Origin: Geomobilibacter sp964432205
GTDB lineage: Bacteria; Desulfobacterota; Desulfuromonadia; Geobacterales; DSM-12255
DNA length: 64,000 bases
Assembly: GCA_964432205.1 (NCBI GenBank)
Contig: CAYSMK010000004.1
Location: 1 to 64,000 of the forward strand
Direction: 5' to 3'
The position numbers were made by a program, and so were the translations under genes. The notes below the pieces were generated by a model. The model was not told where the DNA came from, made no database searches, and saw only the letters and a list, made by a program, of their open reading frames with translations. Positions 42,659 to 51,794 of this stretch are shown piece after piece; position 1 is the first letter of the stretch, and the number at the start of each line of letters is the position of its first letter.

Positions 42659-44542
42659 ATGAAACGGCTGACAATTTTTCTCTGCTCACTGTTGCTGGCA
42701 GCATTGCCGCTCCTGGCTCATGGTGGTGAACTGGACGACTACTATCTCCAGGCGTTCACCGGCGCCAAGGAAGGGGGCACCCCCTTGGCCGGCGCCGTTT
42801 TCCAGGCCGAGCCAGCCGATACGGGCGCCCGTTGCGGCATGCCGCTTCGCCGCGGCCTCTCCCGGGATTGGAGCAAGCTGGCCACGGCGACCCAGGTGGT
42901 GCTGGCGAAGTACGTGTCAGCCCCGGTCCTCACCGGCGAAACGTCCATCCTGTCAAGCGGCGGCCACTTCAGAATCCACTATGCGACGTCCGGCCCGGAC
43001 ATGCCCACCCCCGGTGTCCCGCTTGCCACCTGGATTGCCAGCGTGGCAGACACCTTCGAACATGTTTACAGCGCCGAAATCGGCACGATGGGGTACGCCG
43101 CCCCACCGGCAGCCGGCGGCATCTTTGACGTCTACCTGCAGGCCCTGTCCAGCCGGTCGGAATTCGGATTCACTCAGCCGGTGCCGGACCCGCCGACACA
43201 AGGGGTCGTTTCCGTCTCCAGCTATATCGTTATCGACAAAGATTTTCTCAATGCCATATTTCAGAATTCCATACCCGGCAGCGACACGCCCGACGTGAAG
43301 GCGCTGAAGGCTCTCCAGATAACGGCCGCTCACGAGTTCCACCATGCCATCCAGTTCGGTTACAACTATTTCTTCGATACCTGGTACGCCGAAGCAACCT
43401 CGACCTGGATCGAAGACGAAGTCTATGACTCCGCAAACCAACTCTACAACTACCTTACTGCCTACTTATCTAACCCATCCCTCAACTTGAACATTGCCGT
43501 TAATGTGAACACTGGTGGCGGCTATAGTCGGTGGATCTACAATAGGTTTCTGGCCGAGGCCTATACCCCAACAATCATCAGGGACTTCTGGAGGCAGTTG
43601 GGCCTAACCCCGTCCCCCTCAAGCACCGACATCCCTATGATCCCAACAATGGACTCTGTTCTTCAAGGAAAAGGAACCTCTGTCGGTTCGTCCTATTTCG
43701 ACTTTTCTCGGCGCCTCTATAAAGGGGACTGGCAGAGCCATACCAACGAGACATCCCTCATATACCACCCCATAATTCCACTCTCTCAGCACAACACCTT
43801 CCCCATAACTACGACATCTGCCCCGATTCTGACGCTCAACCATTACGCGACAGGATTTGTAAAGCTCATTCCTTCAACCACATCGCCCGATAACCTGACC
43901 CTTACTTTCAGCGCCAAACCAAGCAGTTTGGCAATCATCGGGATCAAAAAAACGAAGAGCGGAACGTTCCAGGAGCTCCCGTTCGACACAGCGTCATCAA
44001 CCATTGCAATCTCAGGCTTCAATAATTCCAACACAACTGAAGCAATGATCATCATCACCAACACAAGCGCATCCGACAACCAGGCAATCACCTTCACAAC
44101 CGATTTAACCGTGCCGACGGCGCCGTCAGGGAATCTAACCCCTCCCAGTGCAACTGCTTGCATCACCTGTCATCCCACAGCCACAAATACGACCACCAAC
44201 ACCAGCAGCGGCGGTGGTGGTGGCGGCTGCTTCATTGCCACGGCCGCCTACGGCAGCTACCTCCACCCGAAGGTCCGGGTGCTGCGGGAGTTCCGCGACC
44301 GCTGCCTCCTGACCAATGCCGCCGGCAGGCAGCTGGTGGCAGTCTATTACCGCGTCAGCCCGCCGCTGGCCGACTTCATCGCCCGCTATGAAGGGCTGCG
44401 CGCCGGAACCCGTCTTCTCCTCGCCCCGGTGATCTTCGCCGTGGAACACGGGAAAGGGACCAGCGCTGTCCTCGTAGTGACCCTGCTCGTTATGGGCGGA
44501 GCAGTAACCGGGAGAAGGCGCTCAACGCGCGGAACATACTGA
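42659..44542 (+). CDS. Secreted metalloprotease-like protein with a CXXCH site and a CFI-box tail
   Basis: A 627-residue exported protein (signal peptide MKRLTIFLCSLLLAALPLLAHG). A zinc-site motif AAHEFHHAIQ lies near residue 223, followed by WYAEATSTWIEDEV with a possible third ligand glutamate. This is the MXAN_6640-like metalloprotease pattern. A Ser/Thr-rich linker leads to one CITCH motif near residue 501, then GGGGGGCFIATAAYGSYLHP, a CFI-box C-terminal domain, and a final hydrophobic segment. The base composition of the middle is less GC-rich than its neighbours. Confidence 0.78.
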   Translation: MKRLTIFLCSLLLAALPLLAHGGELDDYYLQAFTGAKEGGTPLAGAVFQAEPADTGARCGMPLRRGLSRDWSKLATATQVVLAKYVSAPVLTGETSILSSGGHFRIHYATSGPDMPTPGVPLATWIASVADTFEHVYSAEIGTMGYAAPPAAGGIFDVYLQALSSRSEFGFTQPVPDPPTQGVVSVSSYIVIDKDFLNAIFQNSIPGSDTPDVKALKALQITAAHEFHHAIQFGYNYFFDTWYAEATSTWIEDEVYDSANQLYNYLTAYLSNPSLNLNIAVNVNTGGGYSRWIYNRFLAEAYTPTIIRDFWRQLGLTPSPSSTDIPMIPTMDSVLQGKGTSVGSSYFDFSRRLYKGDWQSHTNETSLIYHPIIPLSQHNTFPITTTSAPILTLNHYATGFVKLIPSTTSPDNLTLTFSAKPSSLAIIGIKKTKSGTFQELPFDTASSTIAISGFNNSNTTEAMIIITNTSASDNQAITFTTDLTVPTAPSGNLTPPSATACITCHPTATNTTTNTSSGGGGGGCFIATAAYGSYLHPKVRVLREFRDRCLLTNAAGRQLVAVYYRVSPPLADFIARYEGLRAGTRLLLAPVIFAVEHGKGTSAVLVVTLLVMGGAVTGRRRSTRGTY

Positions 44543-44550
44543 CCTGACAT

Positions 44551-44655
44551 TCGCTTTTCGCCTCCCTTTAGGATAAGGGGAGGTCGGGAGGGGTTACCAT
44601 CGACGGAAGTAACTCCCCCCTGCCCCCTCTTACGTTAAGAGGGGGAGCAAAAGCC
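44551..44655. repeat. Composite inverted-repeat element after the metalloprotease gene
   Basis: Three hairpins lie in a row: CTCCCTT/AAGGGGAG (44562-44582), GGGAGGGGTTAC with GTAACTCCCCCC, and CCCCCTCTTA/TAAGAGGGGG around 44625-44647. Outer arms GCTTTT and AAAAGC also pair. It has the look of a dispersed non-coding element and precedes the real terminator. Confidence 0.6.
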
Positions 44656-44660
44656 AAAAT

Positions 44661-44695
44661 AAAAAAGCCCCGCTGGTATCCCAGCGGGGCTTTTC
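44661..44695. terminator. Bidirectional terminator between the metalloprotease gene and csp
   Basis: GCCCCGCTGG pairs with CCAGCGGGGC around a 4-nt loop, with six A residues before and TTTT after, so it can stop transcription from both sides. Confidence 0.92.
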
Positions 44696-44722
44696 TGATC
44701 TCGGGCTTGCCCGACTGGCTGA

Positions 44723-44923
44723 TTAGGCCTTGCGAACGTTGGCGGCCTGCAGACCTTTCGGCCCGTTGACCACGTCGAAGGTAACCGCTTCACCTTCGGC
44801 CAGCGACTTGAAGCCTTCGCTCATGATGGCCGAGAAGTGTACGAACACGTCGTCGCCGTTCTCCTGCTCAATGAAACCGAACCCCTTAGCGTCGTTAAAC
44901 CACTTAACCCTACCCTGTGCCAT
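44723..44923 (-). CDS. Cold-shock domain protein
   Basis: A 66-residue single cold-shock domain with RNP1 KGFGFIEQ (residues 13-20) and RNP2 VFVHFSAI (26-33). These bind single-stranded RNA and act as chaperones. The ATG has AGGAGGCAGGAAAC before it. The promoter is about 160 bases upstream, giving the long 5' leader common in csp mRNAs. A 44-codon upstream extension in the same frame covers that leader and was rejected. Confidence 0.95.
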   Translation of the reverse strand: MAQGRVKWFNDAKGFGFIEQENGDDVFVHFSAIMSEGFKSLAEGEAVTFDVVNGPKGLQAANVRKA

Positions 44924-45082
44924 GTTTCCTGCCTCCTTTTGCCTTTTGTTGCTCCGGCCTGGTGCCGGATTGTGAAGGTTACTGCAGCTGCCGGAGTCTT
45001 GAGGCAGGAAAACTACGGTTCTTCTGGCGAACGGCGAGATTTCCTGATACTGCAAAAACTTCCGAATCCTACTGCGGTGGTC

Positions 45083-45111
45083 AGCCTATCATCTACTCCA
45101 AATACTGTCAA
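45083..45111 (-). promoter_or_regulatory. Probable promoter of csp
   Basis: Minus strand: TTGACA (45106-45111), a 17-bp spacer and a weak -10 TAGGCT (45083-45088). It would give a leader of about 150 bases. Confidence 0.5.
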
Positions 45112-45139
45112 GGCATTTTCCACCACCTCAACCAAATTA

Positions 45140-46168
45140 TTACAGCATGTTCACTTTTCTGATAAAGGCCATCAACAGCCCGTAGTGCTGGTGATCAAAC
45201 TTCATAATCAGCCGGGGAAGCTCCAGCAGATCCGGCTCGTCAGACTCCTCGGGAAGCGGCCCCGACCGCTCCATCCGACTGCCGGGACAGAGGAGCTCCG
45301 GGAACTCGCTCTCCAGCTCGGCGATCTCGCCATCCGACAGCTCCTTGTTGAGCCTGATAACCAGCAGACCGTCAACGAAACGCAGTGAATGATAGTTCCG
45401 GTAAAATTCCTCAATGGCCTGGACCGCCTCTTCGACACTCTTCGTAATGGTGAAGAGCGAAAAATCCTCGCCGGAGATCAGCCCCCGCACCAGAAGCGCC
45501 CTCTTGATGAACTCGAACCAGCGGTCCCAGTAGCCACTCTCGTCATCAACCAGCACGAGCGGCTTGGGAGAGGTCTTGCCGGTCTGGATAAGGGTGAAGA
45601 CCTCCATAGCCTCGTCCAGGGTACCGAACCCGCCGGGGAAGACGGAAATGGCGTCTGATTCCTTGACAAAGGCCACCTTGCGGTTGAAGAAGTACTTGTA
45701 GGTAACGAGCCGCGGATTCCTGGCCATTACCGTATTGGGCGACTGCTCAAACGGCAGCCGGATATTGACGGCAAAGGAATTCTCGCTGCCGGCTCCCTCG
45801 TTACCCGCCTGCATGATCCCCCCACCGCCGCCGGTGATGATCATGTAGCCACGGGCGGCCAGTTCGCGGCTGAACTGGATGCAGGTCTGATAGATCGGTT
45901 CACTGGGCTCCGTACGGGCCGAACCGAAGATGGTCACCTTCTTCCGGTGTCGATACGGGCTGAAGACCTTATTGGTGTAGCGCATCTCCTTCATGGTGTT
46001 GTTGAGCATCTTCAGGTCAGCCAGATAGCTGGTTTCCTGTCCCGCCTTGAGGGCGGAAATGATCATCTCGCGCACCAATCCGGCGTGATGCACCCCTTCA
46101 GCCTTCTCGACCAGTTGGTCGATCAGGGCATCGATCTCTCCGTTCTTGCGCGTAAAACTCAGCTCCAT
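45140..46168 (-). CDS. LOG family protein
   Basis: A 342-residue protein with the LOG/lysine-decarboxylase-like motif FPGGFGTLDEAMEVFTLIQTGK (PGGxGTxxE) and GGGGGIMQAGNEGA. LOG enzymes release cytokinin-like bases from nucleotide monophosphates; this longer bacterial group is not well characterised. The N-terminal 90 residues and C-terminal 70 are extra to the fold. The start at 46168 has GAGGAG ten bases upstream; an ATG at 46186 is an alternative. Confidence 0.85.
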   Translation of the reverse strand: MELSFTRKNGEIDALIDQLVEKAEGVHHAGLVREMIISALKAGQETSYLADLKMLNNTMKEMRYTNKVFSPYRHRKKVTIFGSARTEPSEPIYQTCIQFSRELAARGYMIITGGGGGIMQAGNEGAGSENSFAVNIRLPFEQSPNTVMARNPRLVTYKYFFNRKVAFVKESDAISVFPGGFGTLDEAMEVFTLIQTGKTSPKPLVLVDDESGYWDRWFEFIKRALLVRGLISGEDFSLFTITKSVEEAVQAIEEFYRNYHSLRFVDGLLVIRLNKELSDGEIAELESEFPELLCPGSRMERSGPLPEESDEPDLLELPRLIMKFDHQHYGLLMAFIRKVNML

Positions 46169-46329
46169 CGGCACGTGACTCCTCATGAGAAAATGAGTGC
46201 GGATTATAACACCGTGTCGCGGGGGTAGCAAATGTTAAAGGATATCGAACAAAGATTACATTGCGCGCTCAGCGTGATTTGTTTACAGTGTGCTGGTTAC
46301 GCGAATCAAGCCTGGAAAGGAAGCTGCTT

Positions 46330-47613
46330 ATGGGAAAAACCACTGCTGAAAAGATCTTCGCCACCCACCTGGTGAACGAGCCGTTCCCGGGAACCAAGGT
46401 TCTGAAACTTGACGTGGTCCTCTGCCACGAAATCACCACCCCCATCGCCATTGCCGACCTGATGGCCCGCGGCAAGGACCGGGTCTTCGATGCCGGGAAG
46501 ATCAAGGCGGTCATCGACCATGTGACGCCGAGCAAGGACTCCAAAACAGCCACCCAGGCCAAGATCCTCCGGGACTGGGCCCGCCGGCACAACATCAGGG
46601 ACTTCTTCGACATCGGTGCCAACGGCGTCTGTCACGCCCTCTTCCCGGAAAAAGGGTTCATCCGGCCCGGCTATACGGTCATCATGGGCGACTCCCACAC
46701 CTGCACCCACGGTGCCTTCGGAGCCTTTGCCGCCGGGGTGGGTACGACCGACCTGGAAGTGGGCATCCTCAAAGGGGTCTGCGCCTTTCGCGAGCCGAAA
46801 ACGATCCGGATCAACCTTAGCGGCTCGCTGCCGAAAGGGGTATTCGCCAAGGACGTCATCCTCTACATCATCGGGCAGCTCGGCGTAAACGGTGCCACCG
46901 ACCGGGTCCTGGAATTCCGCGGACCGGTAGTAGATGCCATGACCATGGAATCCCGCATGACCCTCTCCAACATGGCCATCGAGGCCGGCGGCACCTCCGG
47001 CATCTGCATGCCCGACGCCGTCACCGTCGACTACCTCTGGCCGTTCATCCAGAGCGATTATGCCTCGAAAGAAGCGGCCCTGGCCGATTTCCGTCAGTGG
47101 TGGTCCGACGAAGACGCAACCTACGACAGGGTGCTGGACTTCGACGTCTCCAGCCTGGAGCCGACGGTCACCTTCGGCTACAAGCCGGACCAGGTGAAAC
47201 CGGTCGGCGAACTGGCAGGAGAGCCGGTGGACCAGGTATACCTCGGCTCCTGCACCAACGGCCGACTTGAAGATCTGCGGATTGCCGCCCAGATCCTGAA
47301 AGGGAAGAAGATCGCCTCCACGGTGCGCGGCATCCTGTCGCCGGCCACCCCGAAGATTTACCAGGATGCGCTGCACGAGGGACTGATCGACATCTTCATG
47401 GAAGCCGGGTTCTGCGTCACCAACCCCACCTGCGGCGCCTGTCTCGGCATGAGCAACGGCGTGCTGGCAGAGGGAGAGGTCTGCGCCTCCACGACCAACC
47501 GGAACTTCATGGGTCGCATGGGCAAGGGTGGCATGGTGCATCTCATGTCGCCGGCCACCAGCGCTGCCACGGCCATTGAAGGAAAGATCGCCGACCCGCG
47601 GAAATACCTGTAG
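46330..47613 (+). CDS. leuC: 3-isopropylmalate dehydratase, large subunit
   Basis: LeuC with LeuD isomerises 2- to 3-isopropylmalate. The 427-residue protein belongs to the aconitase superfamily: VIMGDSHTCTHGAFGAFAAGVGTTD holds one Fe-S ligand cysteine, and NPTCGACLG holds the other two. It is shorter than E. coli LeuC and matches the shorter LeuC/HacA type. The start has AAGGAAG upstream. Confidence 0.92.
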   Translation: MGKTTAEKIFATHLVNEPFPGTKVLKLDVVLCHEITTPIAIADLMARGKDRVFDAGKIKAVIDHVTPSKDSKTATQAKILRDWARRHNIRDFFDIGANGVCHALFPEKGFIRPGYTVIMGDSHTCTHGAFGAFAAGVGTTDLEVGILKGVCAFREPKTIRINLSGSLPKGVFAKDVILYIIGQLGVNGATDRVLEFRGPVVDAMTMESRMTLSNMAIEAGGTSGICMPDAVTVDYLWPFIQSDYASKEAALADFRQWWSDEDATYDRVLDFDVSSLEPTVTFGYKPDQVKPVGELAGEPVDQVYLGSCTNGRLEDLRIAAQILKGKKIASTVRGILSPATPKIYQDALHEGLIDIFMEAGFCVTNPTCGACLGMSNGVLAEGEVCASTTNRNFMGRMGKGGMVHLMSPATSAATAIEGKIADPRKYL

Positions 47614-47655
47614 GGGCGGGGTCTCCCCGCCCGGGCGCGGCAACCGCGCCCCTAC
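47610..47655. repeat. GTAG-bounded double hairpin (REP/BIME-like), copy 2
   Basis: GTAG, a hairpin GGGCGGGG-TCT-CCCCGCCC, a hairpin GGGCGCGG-CAA-CCGCGCCC, then CTAC. It has the same architecture as 36830-36886 with different stem sequence. It lies between leuC and leuD. Confidence 0.7.
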
Positions 47656-47678
47656 ATTCATGCATAAGGAGAGCCCCC

Positions 47679-48206
47679 ATGAAAACTTTTGGCGGACCGG
47701 TCCTTTTCCTTGACCGGTCGGACATCAATACGGACGAGATCATCCCGGCAAAATACCTGACCGAGATCACCAAAGAAGACCTCAAGCCCTATATCCTGGA
47801 GGACCTGAAGCTTCCCGGCTTCGATCCCAAGGGAGAGAAAACGAAGGCGGCCCGCGTCATCGTCAGCCGGGCGAACTTCGGCTGCGGCTCGTCCAGGGAG
47901 CACGCCCCCTGGGTCTTCGAGGTAAACGACATCACGGCGGTAATCGCCGAATCGTTTGCCCGCATTTTCCGGCAGAACATGTTCAACTGCGGCATGGCGG
48001 CCATCGAGCTCCCCAAGGAAGAGCTCGACCTGATTTTTTCCCATGCAAACGATGCCGATGCCACGATCAGCATCGACATTGAAGCCCAGACCCTTACCAT
48101 GAGCGGAGGCGGGAAGCAGAAAACCTTCAGCTTCGCCATCTCCCCCTTCGACAAGGCGCTGGTGATGGCCGGCGGCTGGGTCGACTTTGCCGACCGGAAG
48201 TATTAA
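47679..48206 (+). CDS. leuD: 3-isopropylmalate dehydratase, small subunit
   Basis: A 175-residue LeuD swivel domain: DRSDINTDEIIPAKYLTEI at the start and NFGCGSSREHAPWV at residues 66-79. It follows leuC, separated by a REP-like element, and completes the isomerase. Its ribosome-binding site is AAGGAGAGCC. Confidence 0.94.
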   Translation: MKTFGGPVLFLDRSDINTDEIIPAKYLTEITKEDLKPYILEDLKLPGFDPKGEKTKAARVIVSRANFGCGSSREHAPWVFEVNDITAVIAESFARIFRQNMFNCGMAAIELPKEELDLIFSHANDADATISIDIEAQTLTMSGGGKQKTFSFAISPFDKALVMAGGWVDFADRKY

Positions 48207-48234
48207 TTAACCACCTCTTTCCCCTGTAAACGAG

Positions 48235-48260
48235 AAACCCGCCGCCGAAGCGGGTTTTTT
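48235..48260. terminator. Terminator after leuD
   Basis: AAACCCGC pairs with GCGGGTTT, followed by TTT on the plus strand. It lies about 30 bases past leuD. Confidence 0.85.
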
Positions 48261-48404
48261 CGTTTGCAGCAACTGTCAGCCCGTATTTATACCGCTTTCG
48301 GGTTGACTCTGCGCCTCGGGCGGGGATAATATGCACTGCTTCGCGTTGTGCCGGGAACCAGATTCGTACATCCCGGTAACACACCGGACAAGGTATCCGT
48401 GAAC

Positions 48405-49925
48405 ATGCACCTGTTTCCCTTATCGCAGATCTGTCTTCTGGTCGCCCTCCTTGCGGTGCTCATGCCGGCCAGGCCAGCCCTGGCTGACGAAACAGCCCCG
48501 GCCGAAGGGACCATCTTTACCCTCTGGCCCCTGATCGACTACCGGGAAAGCCCGGCCGAAGGGTTCAGCAACCTGAGCATCCTCGGCCCGCTCTTCAAAT
48601 TCCAGCGCCAGAAAGAGCAGTCGACCGTTGCCGTCCGTCCCCTCTTTTTCCGCTCCGGCAACGAAAAGAACGAAACCGCCAGCACCGAGTACCTGTACCC
48701 GCTCGCCTCCAGCGAGACCACTCCGGATGTCACCCGTTTCCAGGTCCTGAAGCTCTACCAGAAGAACCTGTTCCGGAAAGACCGGGAAGAAGAGCGGGAG
48801 CGGGACTTCATGATCTTCCCGTTCTACATCAGCGGGACATCGAAGAAATACGGACCGTACACCTCGGTCCTGCCCATCTATGGTGATATCTACGAGCGGT
48901 TCTGGCGGGACGAGTACCACTATGTCCTCTTCCCGCTCTACGGCCGGACCGTCAAGAAGGGAACCACCAACTACAACGTGCTCTACCCCTTCTTCTCGGT
49001 CACCCGCGGCGAGCGGGAATCCGGCTATGCATTCTGGCCCGTGTACGGACAGTCGGCCAAGGAAGGGGTCTACCGGAAGCGCTTTGCCCTCTGGCCATTC
49101 TTCCACCAGGAAGAGAAGGGACTCGATACGGACAACCCCACCAGCAGGTTCCAGATCCTCCCCCTCTACGCGGCCGTTGATTCGCCGAAGCTGACGTCAC
49201 GGGACTACCTCTGGCCATTTTTCGGCCACTACGAAAACCGGGACCCGAAAGAGGAGGGGTGGAATCTCCTCTGGCCATTCTGGCAGGTTGTGCGGGGCGA
49301 AAAGCGGAACGTCACCCGCTTCCTGCCGCTCTTCGACCGGGAGCGTAACGGCGACGACGAAAAACGCTGGTACCTGTGGCCGCTCTACAAGGAAGAAACG
49401 TCGGTCGCCCCCTCCTTTCGTCAGGAAAAGGAGCGGCTGCTCTACTTCCTGTACAGCAACAACCGGGAAAGCTGGCCAGCCGACGGCGCCAGCAGGCAGC
49501 GGGTCGCCTTCTGGCCCCTCTTTGTCTACAATCGCACCACTGACGGCGTGAAGTCGTTCGGTTTCCCCGCCCTGCTCGAACCGATCCTGGACAGGGAAGG
49601 GATCGAGCGGAGTTGGGCCCCCCTGTGGCGGATCTACCAGCAGCGCTGGAACGATGGCGGCGACTCGACGGCCTCCTTCGCCTGGAACCTGTACTGGCAC
49701 GAGGCGCGTAAAGACGCGCTGGCATACGAGCTGTTCCCTTTGCTGCGCTACCGTTCCACCACGGAGACGTCCGACCTTCAGCTTCTCAAGGGGCTGTTCC
49801 GCTACACGACCGACCGGGAACGAAAATCGGTCCGACTCTTCTGGCTCCCCTTCGACATCGCCTGGGGAAACGGATCACCCGAACACAATAGCGTGACGCA
49901 CGTCAACGGGAGCATTCACCCATGA
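48405..49925 (+). CDS. Exported W-P-F-rich repeat protein of unknown function
   Basis: A 506-residue exported protein (signal peptide MHLFPLSQICLLVALLAVLMPARPALA). The rest repeats short aromatic units every 25-35 residues: FTLWPL, FALWPFF, YLWPFFGHYE, LLWPFWQ, FLPLFDRER, YLWPLY, FWPLFVYNR. The pattern suggests regularly spaced beta hairpins and possibly a barrel or amphipathic surface. I do not recognise a family function. It overlaps mlaE by four bases, so it probably belongs to the lipid-transport operon. Confidence 0.75.
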   Translation: MHLFPLSQICLLVALLAVLMPARPALADETAPAEGTIFTLWPLIDYRESPAEGFSNLSILGPLFKFQRQKEQSTVAVRPLFFRSGNEKNETASTEYLYPLASSETTPDVTRFQVLKLYQKNLFRKDREEERERDFMIFPFYISGTSKKYGPYTSVLPIYGDIYERFWRDEYHYVLFPLYGRTVKKGTTNYNVLYPFFSVTRGERESGYAFWPVYGQSAKEGVYRKRFALWPFFHQEEKGLDTDNPTSRFQILPLYAAVDSPKLTSRDYLWPFFGHYENRDPKEEGWNLLWPFWQVVRGEKRNVTRFLPLFDRERNGDDEKRWYLWPLYKEETSVAPSFRQEKERLLYFLYSNNRESWPADGASRQRVAFWPLFVYNRTTDGVKSFGFPALLEPILDREGIERSWAPLWRIYQQRWNDGGDSTASFAWNLYWHEARKDALAYELFPLLRYRSTTETSDLQLLKGLFRYTTDRERKSVRLFWLPFDIAWGNGSPEHNSVTHVNGSIHP

Positions 49926-50695
49926 AACCGTTCGAATTTGTCGGCAGACACCTGATCCGTTCCGCCGAGGTTGTCGGGGAGATGATCATCCTCCTCGGCC
50001 AGACCTTCTACTTTTTCAAGGAGATCCCCCGCAACCTGCCGAGCATCGCCACCCAGATGATGATCATCGGCTATGAAACACTGCCGGTTGCCTCGGTCAT
50101 GGCCTTTTTCGTCGGCATGGTCCTGGCGCTCCAGACCGGCGTGGAACTCAACAAATACGGCAGTCAGGACATCATCGGCGCCATTGTCGGCCACTCCATG
50201 GTGCGGGAACTGGGGCCGGTCATGACCAGCTTCCTGGTGGCCGGCCGGGCCGGCTCGGCCATGGCGGCCGAAATCGGCGTCATGAAGGTCTATGAGGAAA
50301 TCGACGCCCTGAAAACCCTGGACATCAACCCGGTCCGCTACCTGGCCATGCCGAGGCTCCTTGCGTGCCTGATCTGCGTGCCGGCCCTGGTGGTATACTC
50401 GGACCTGATCGGCATCACCGGCGGGGCGATCATCAGCAACCTGCATCCGCAGATTTTTGTGTCATACTACACCTACTATGACAGCCTGACCAACGCACTA
50501 AAGATCAAGGAAGTGGGCAACGGACTGATCAAGGCGGTCGCCTTCGGCGGGATCATCGCCCTGGTCTCATGCTACGTCGGTTTCAAAACCAGTGGCGGCG
50601 CCCGCGGGATCGGCGTATCCACCACCCGCTCCGTGGTCCTGTCCTTCATGCTGATTCTCGTAGCCGACTACTTCCTCACCCGCATCCTGATGTGA
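49922..50695 (+). CDS. mlaE: MlaE-type ABC transporter permease
   Basis: A 257-residue inner-membrane permease of the MlaE family, which exchanges phospholipids with MCE proteins. It has about five membrane segments and the family signature VRELGPVMTSFLVAGRAGSAMAAEIGVMKV (near residue 99). It is coupled to the upstream W-P-F protein and followed by an MCE gene. The ATPase MlaF that normally sits in this operon is not present nearby. Confidence 0.93.
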   Translation: MKPFEFVGRHLIRSAEVVGEMIILLGQTFYFFKEIPRNLPSIATQMMIIGYETLPVASVMAFFVGMVLALQTGVELNKYGSQDIIGAIVGHSMVRELGPVMTSFLVAGRAGSAMAAEIGVMKVYEEIDALKTLDINPVRYLAMPRLLACLICVPALVVYSDLIGITGGAIISNLHPQIFVSYYTYYDSLTNALKIKEVGNGLIKAVAFGGIIALVSCYVGFKTSGGARGIGVSTTRSVVLSFMLILVADYFLTRILM

Positions 50696-50718
50696 GGTTC
50701 GAAACGATAGGAGCACCC

Positions 50719-51789
50719 ATGGCATTCTCCACTGAAAAGAAAGTAGGCTTTTTCTTTATCGTCAGCATGATCATCCTCGGCGGACTTCTGGAAGTGGGCG
50801 AAAAATGGAACCCCTTCGAAAAACAGCTCCGTTACAGGACCTATCTCTCCAACGTCATCGGTCTGAAGCTCGGTGACCCGGTCCGACTGGTCGGGGTGGA
50901 CGTGGGACGGATCAAGGAGATCAACGTCAAGACCGAAAACGTCGAACTCGTTTTCGAGGTCAAACCGGGCACCCAGATCAAGACCGACAGCGTGGCCAGC
51001 CTCCGCCTCACCAACCTCCTGGGGGGGCAGTTCCTGAGCATCTCCCTTGGAAGCCCGAAATCACCCCTCCTGGAGCCGGGGGGCACCGTATACGGCAAGG
51101 ACTCGGCCAACATCGACGTCATCGTCGAAAACATGGGCGAGCTGACCAAGGATGCCAAGACCCTGATCAACAACCTGAACCGGAACCAGGACGAGGTCCT
51201 GAAAAAGGTCTCCGCCATCTTGGACGACAATCGGGCCAACCTGCAGCAGAGCGTGGCCAATTTCCGGAGCATCACCGAAAAGTTCGACCGGGGCGAGGGC
51301 TCCTTGGCCCTGCTGCTGAACGACAAGGCGCTGTATGCCAATGCCAACGATGCCGCGCAGAACCTGAAAAACATCTCGGCCAAGATCGACAAGGGTGAGG
51401 GGACGGTCGGCAAGCTGATCAACGATCCGACTCTGTACAACGATGCTCAGACTACTCTGGCAACTCTCAAGTTGGGCGTCGCCGACATGAATGCCAGCAT
51501 GAGGGAGTTCAAGGAGATCGCGGGTAAGATCAATCGCGGAGAGGGGACGGTCGGCAAGCTGGTCAATGACGACGCTCTCTATGTCGAACTGAAGGACGCC
51601 TCCAAGAATATCAAGGAAATCACCCAGAAGATCAATTCCGGCGAAGGGACCCTGGGCAAGCTGGTGAACGAGGACAAACTCTACCGGGATACCACGGCCG
51701 CCATGAAAAAGGTGGAGAAGGCGGCCGAAGGGCTTGGGGACAGCGGTCCGATCTCCGTCCTCGGCAGCATCATCGGCACGTTGTTCTAA
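50719..51789 (+). CDS. mlaD: MlaD-like MCE-domain protein
   Basis: A 356-residue inner-membrane-anchored protein. It has an N-terminal helix (VGFFFIVSMIILGGLLEV), then an MCE domain (residues 35-115; RTYLSNVIGLKLGDPVRLVGVDVGRIKEI). The long C-terminal half has four copies of a GEGTxGKLxND unit about every 40 residues. MCE hexamers carry lipid between membranes. It follows mlaE by 23 bases with TAGGAG upstream. Confidence 0.9.
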   Translation: MAFSTEKKVGFFFIVSMIILGGLLEVGEKWNPFEKQLRYRTYLSNVIGLKLGDPVRLVGVDVGRIKEINVKTENVELVFEVKPGTQIKTDSVASLRLTNLLGGQFLSISLGSPKSPLLEPGGTVYGKDSANIDVIVENMGELTKDAKTLINNLNRNQDEVLKKVSAILDDNRANLQQSVANFRSITEKFDRGEGSLALLLNDKALYANANDAAQNLKNISAKIDKGEGTVGKLINDPTLYNDAQTTLATLKLGVADMNASMREFKEIAGKINRGEGTVGKLVNDDALYVELKDASKNIKEITQKINSGEGTLGKLVNEDKLYRDTTAAMKKVEKAAEGLGDSGPISVLGSIIGTLF

Positions 51790-51794
51790 TACCG

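Noticed and set aside
46306..47661. 451-residue open frame opposite leuC
   Set aside because: Shadow of leuC, which has intact aconitase-family cysteines.
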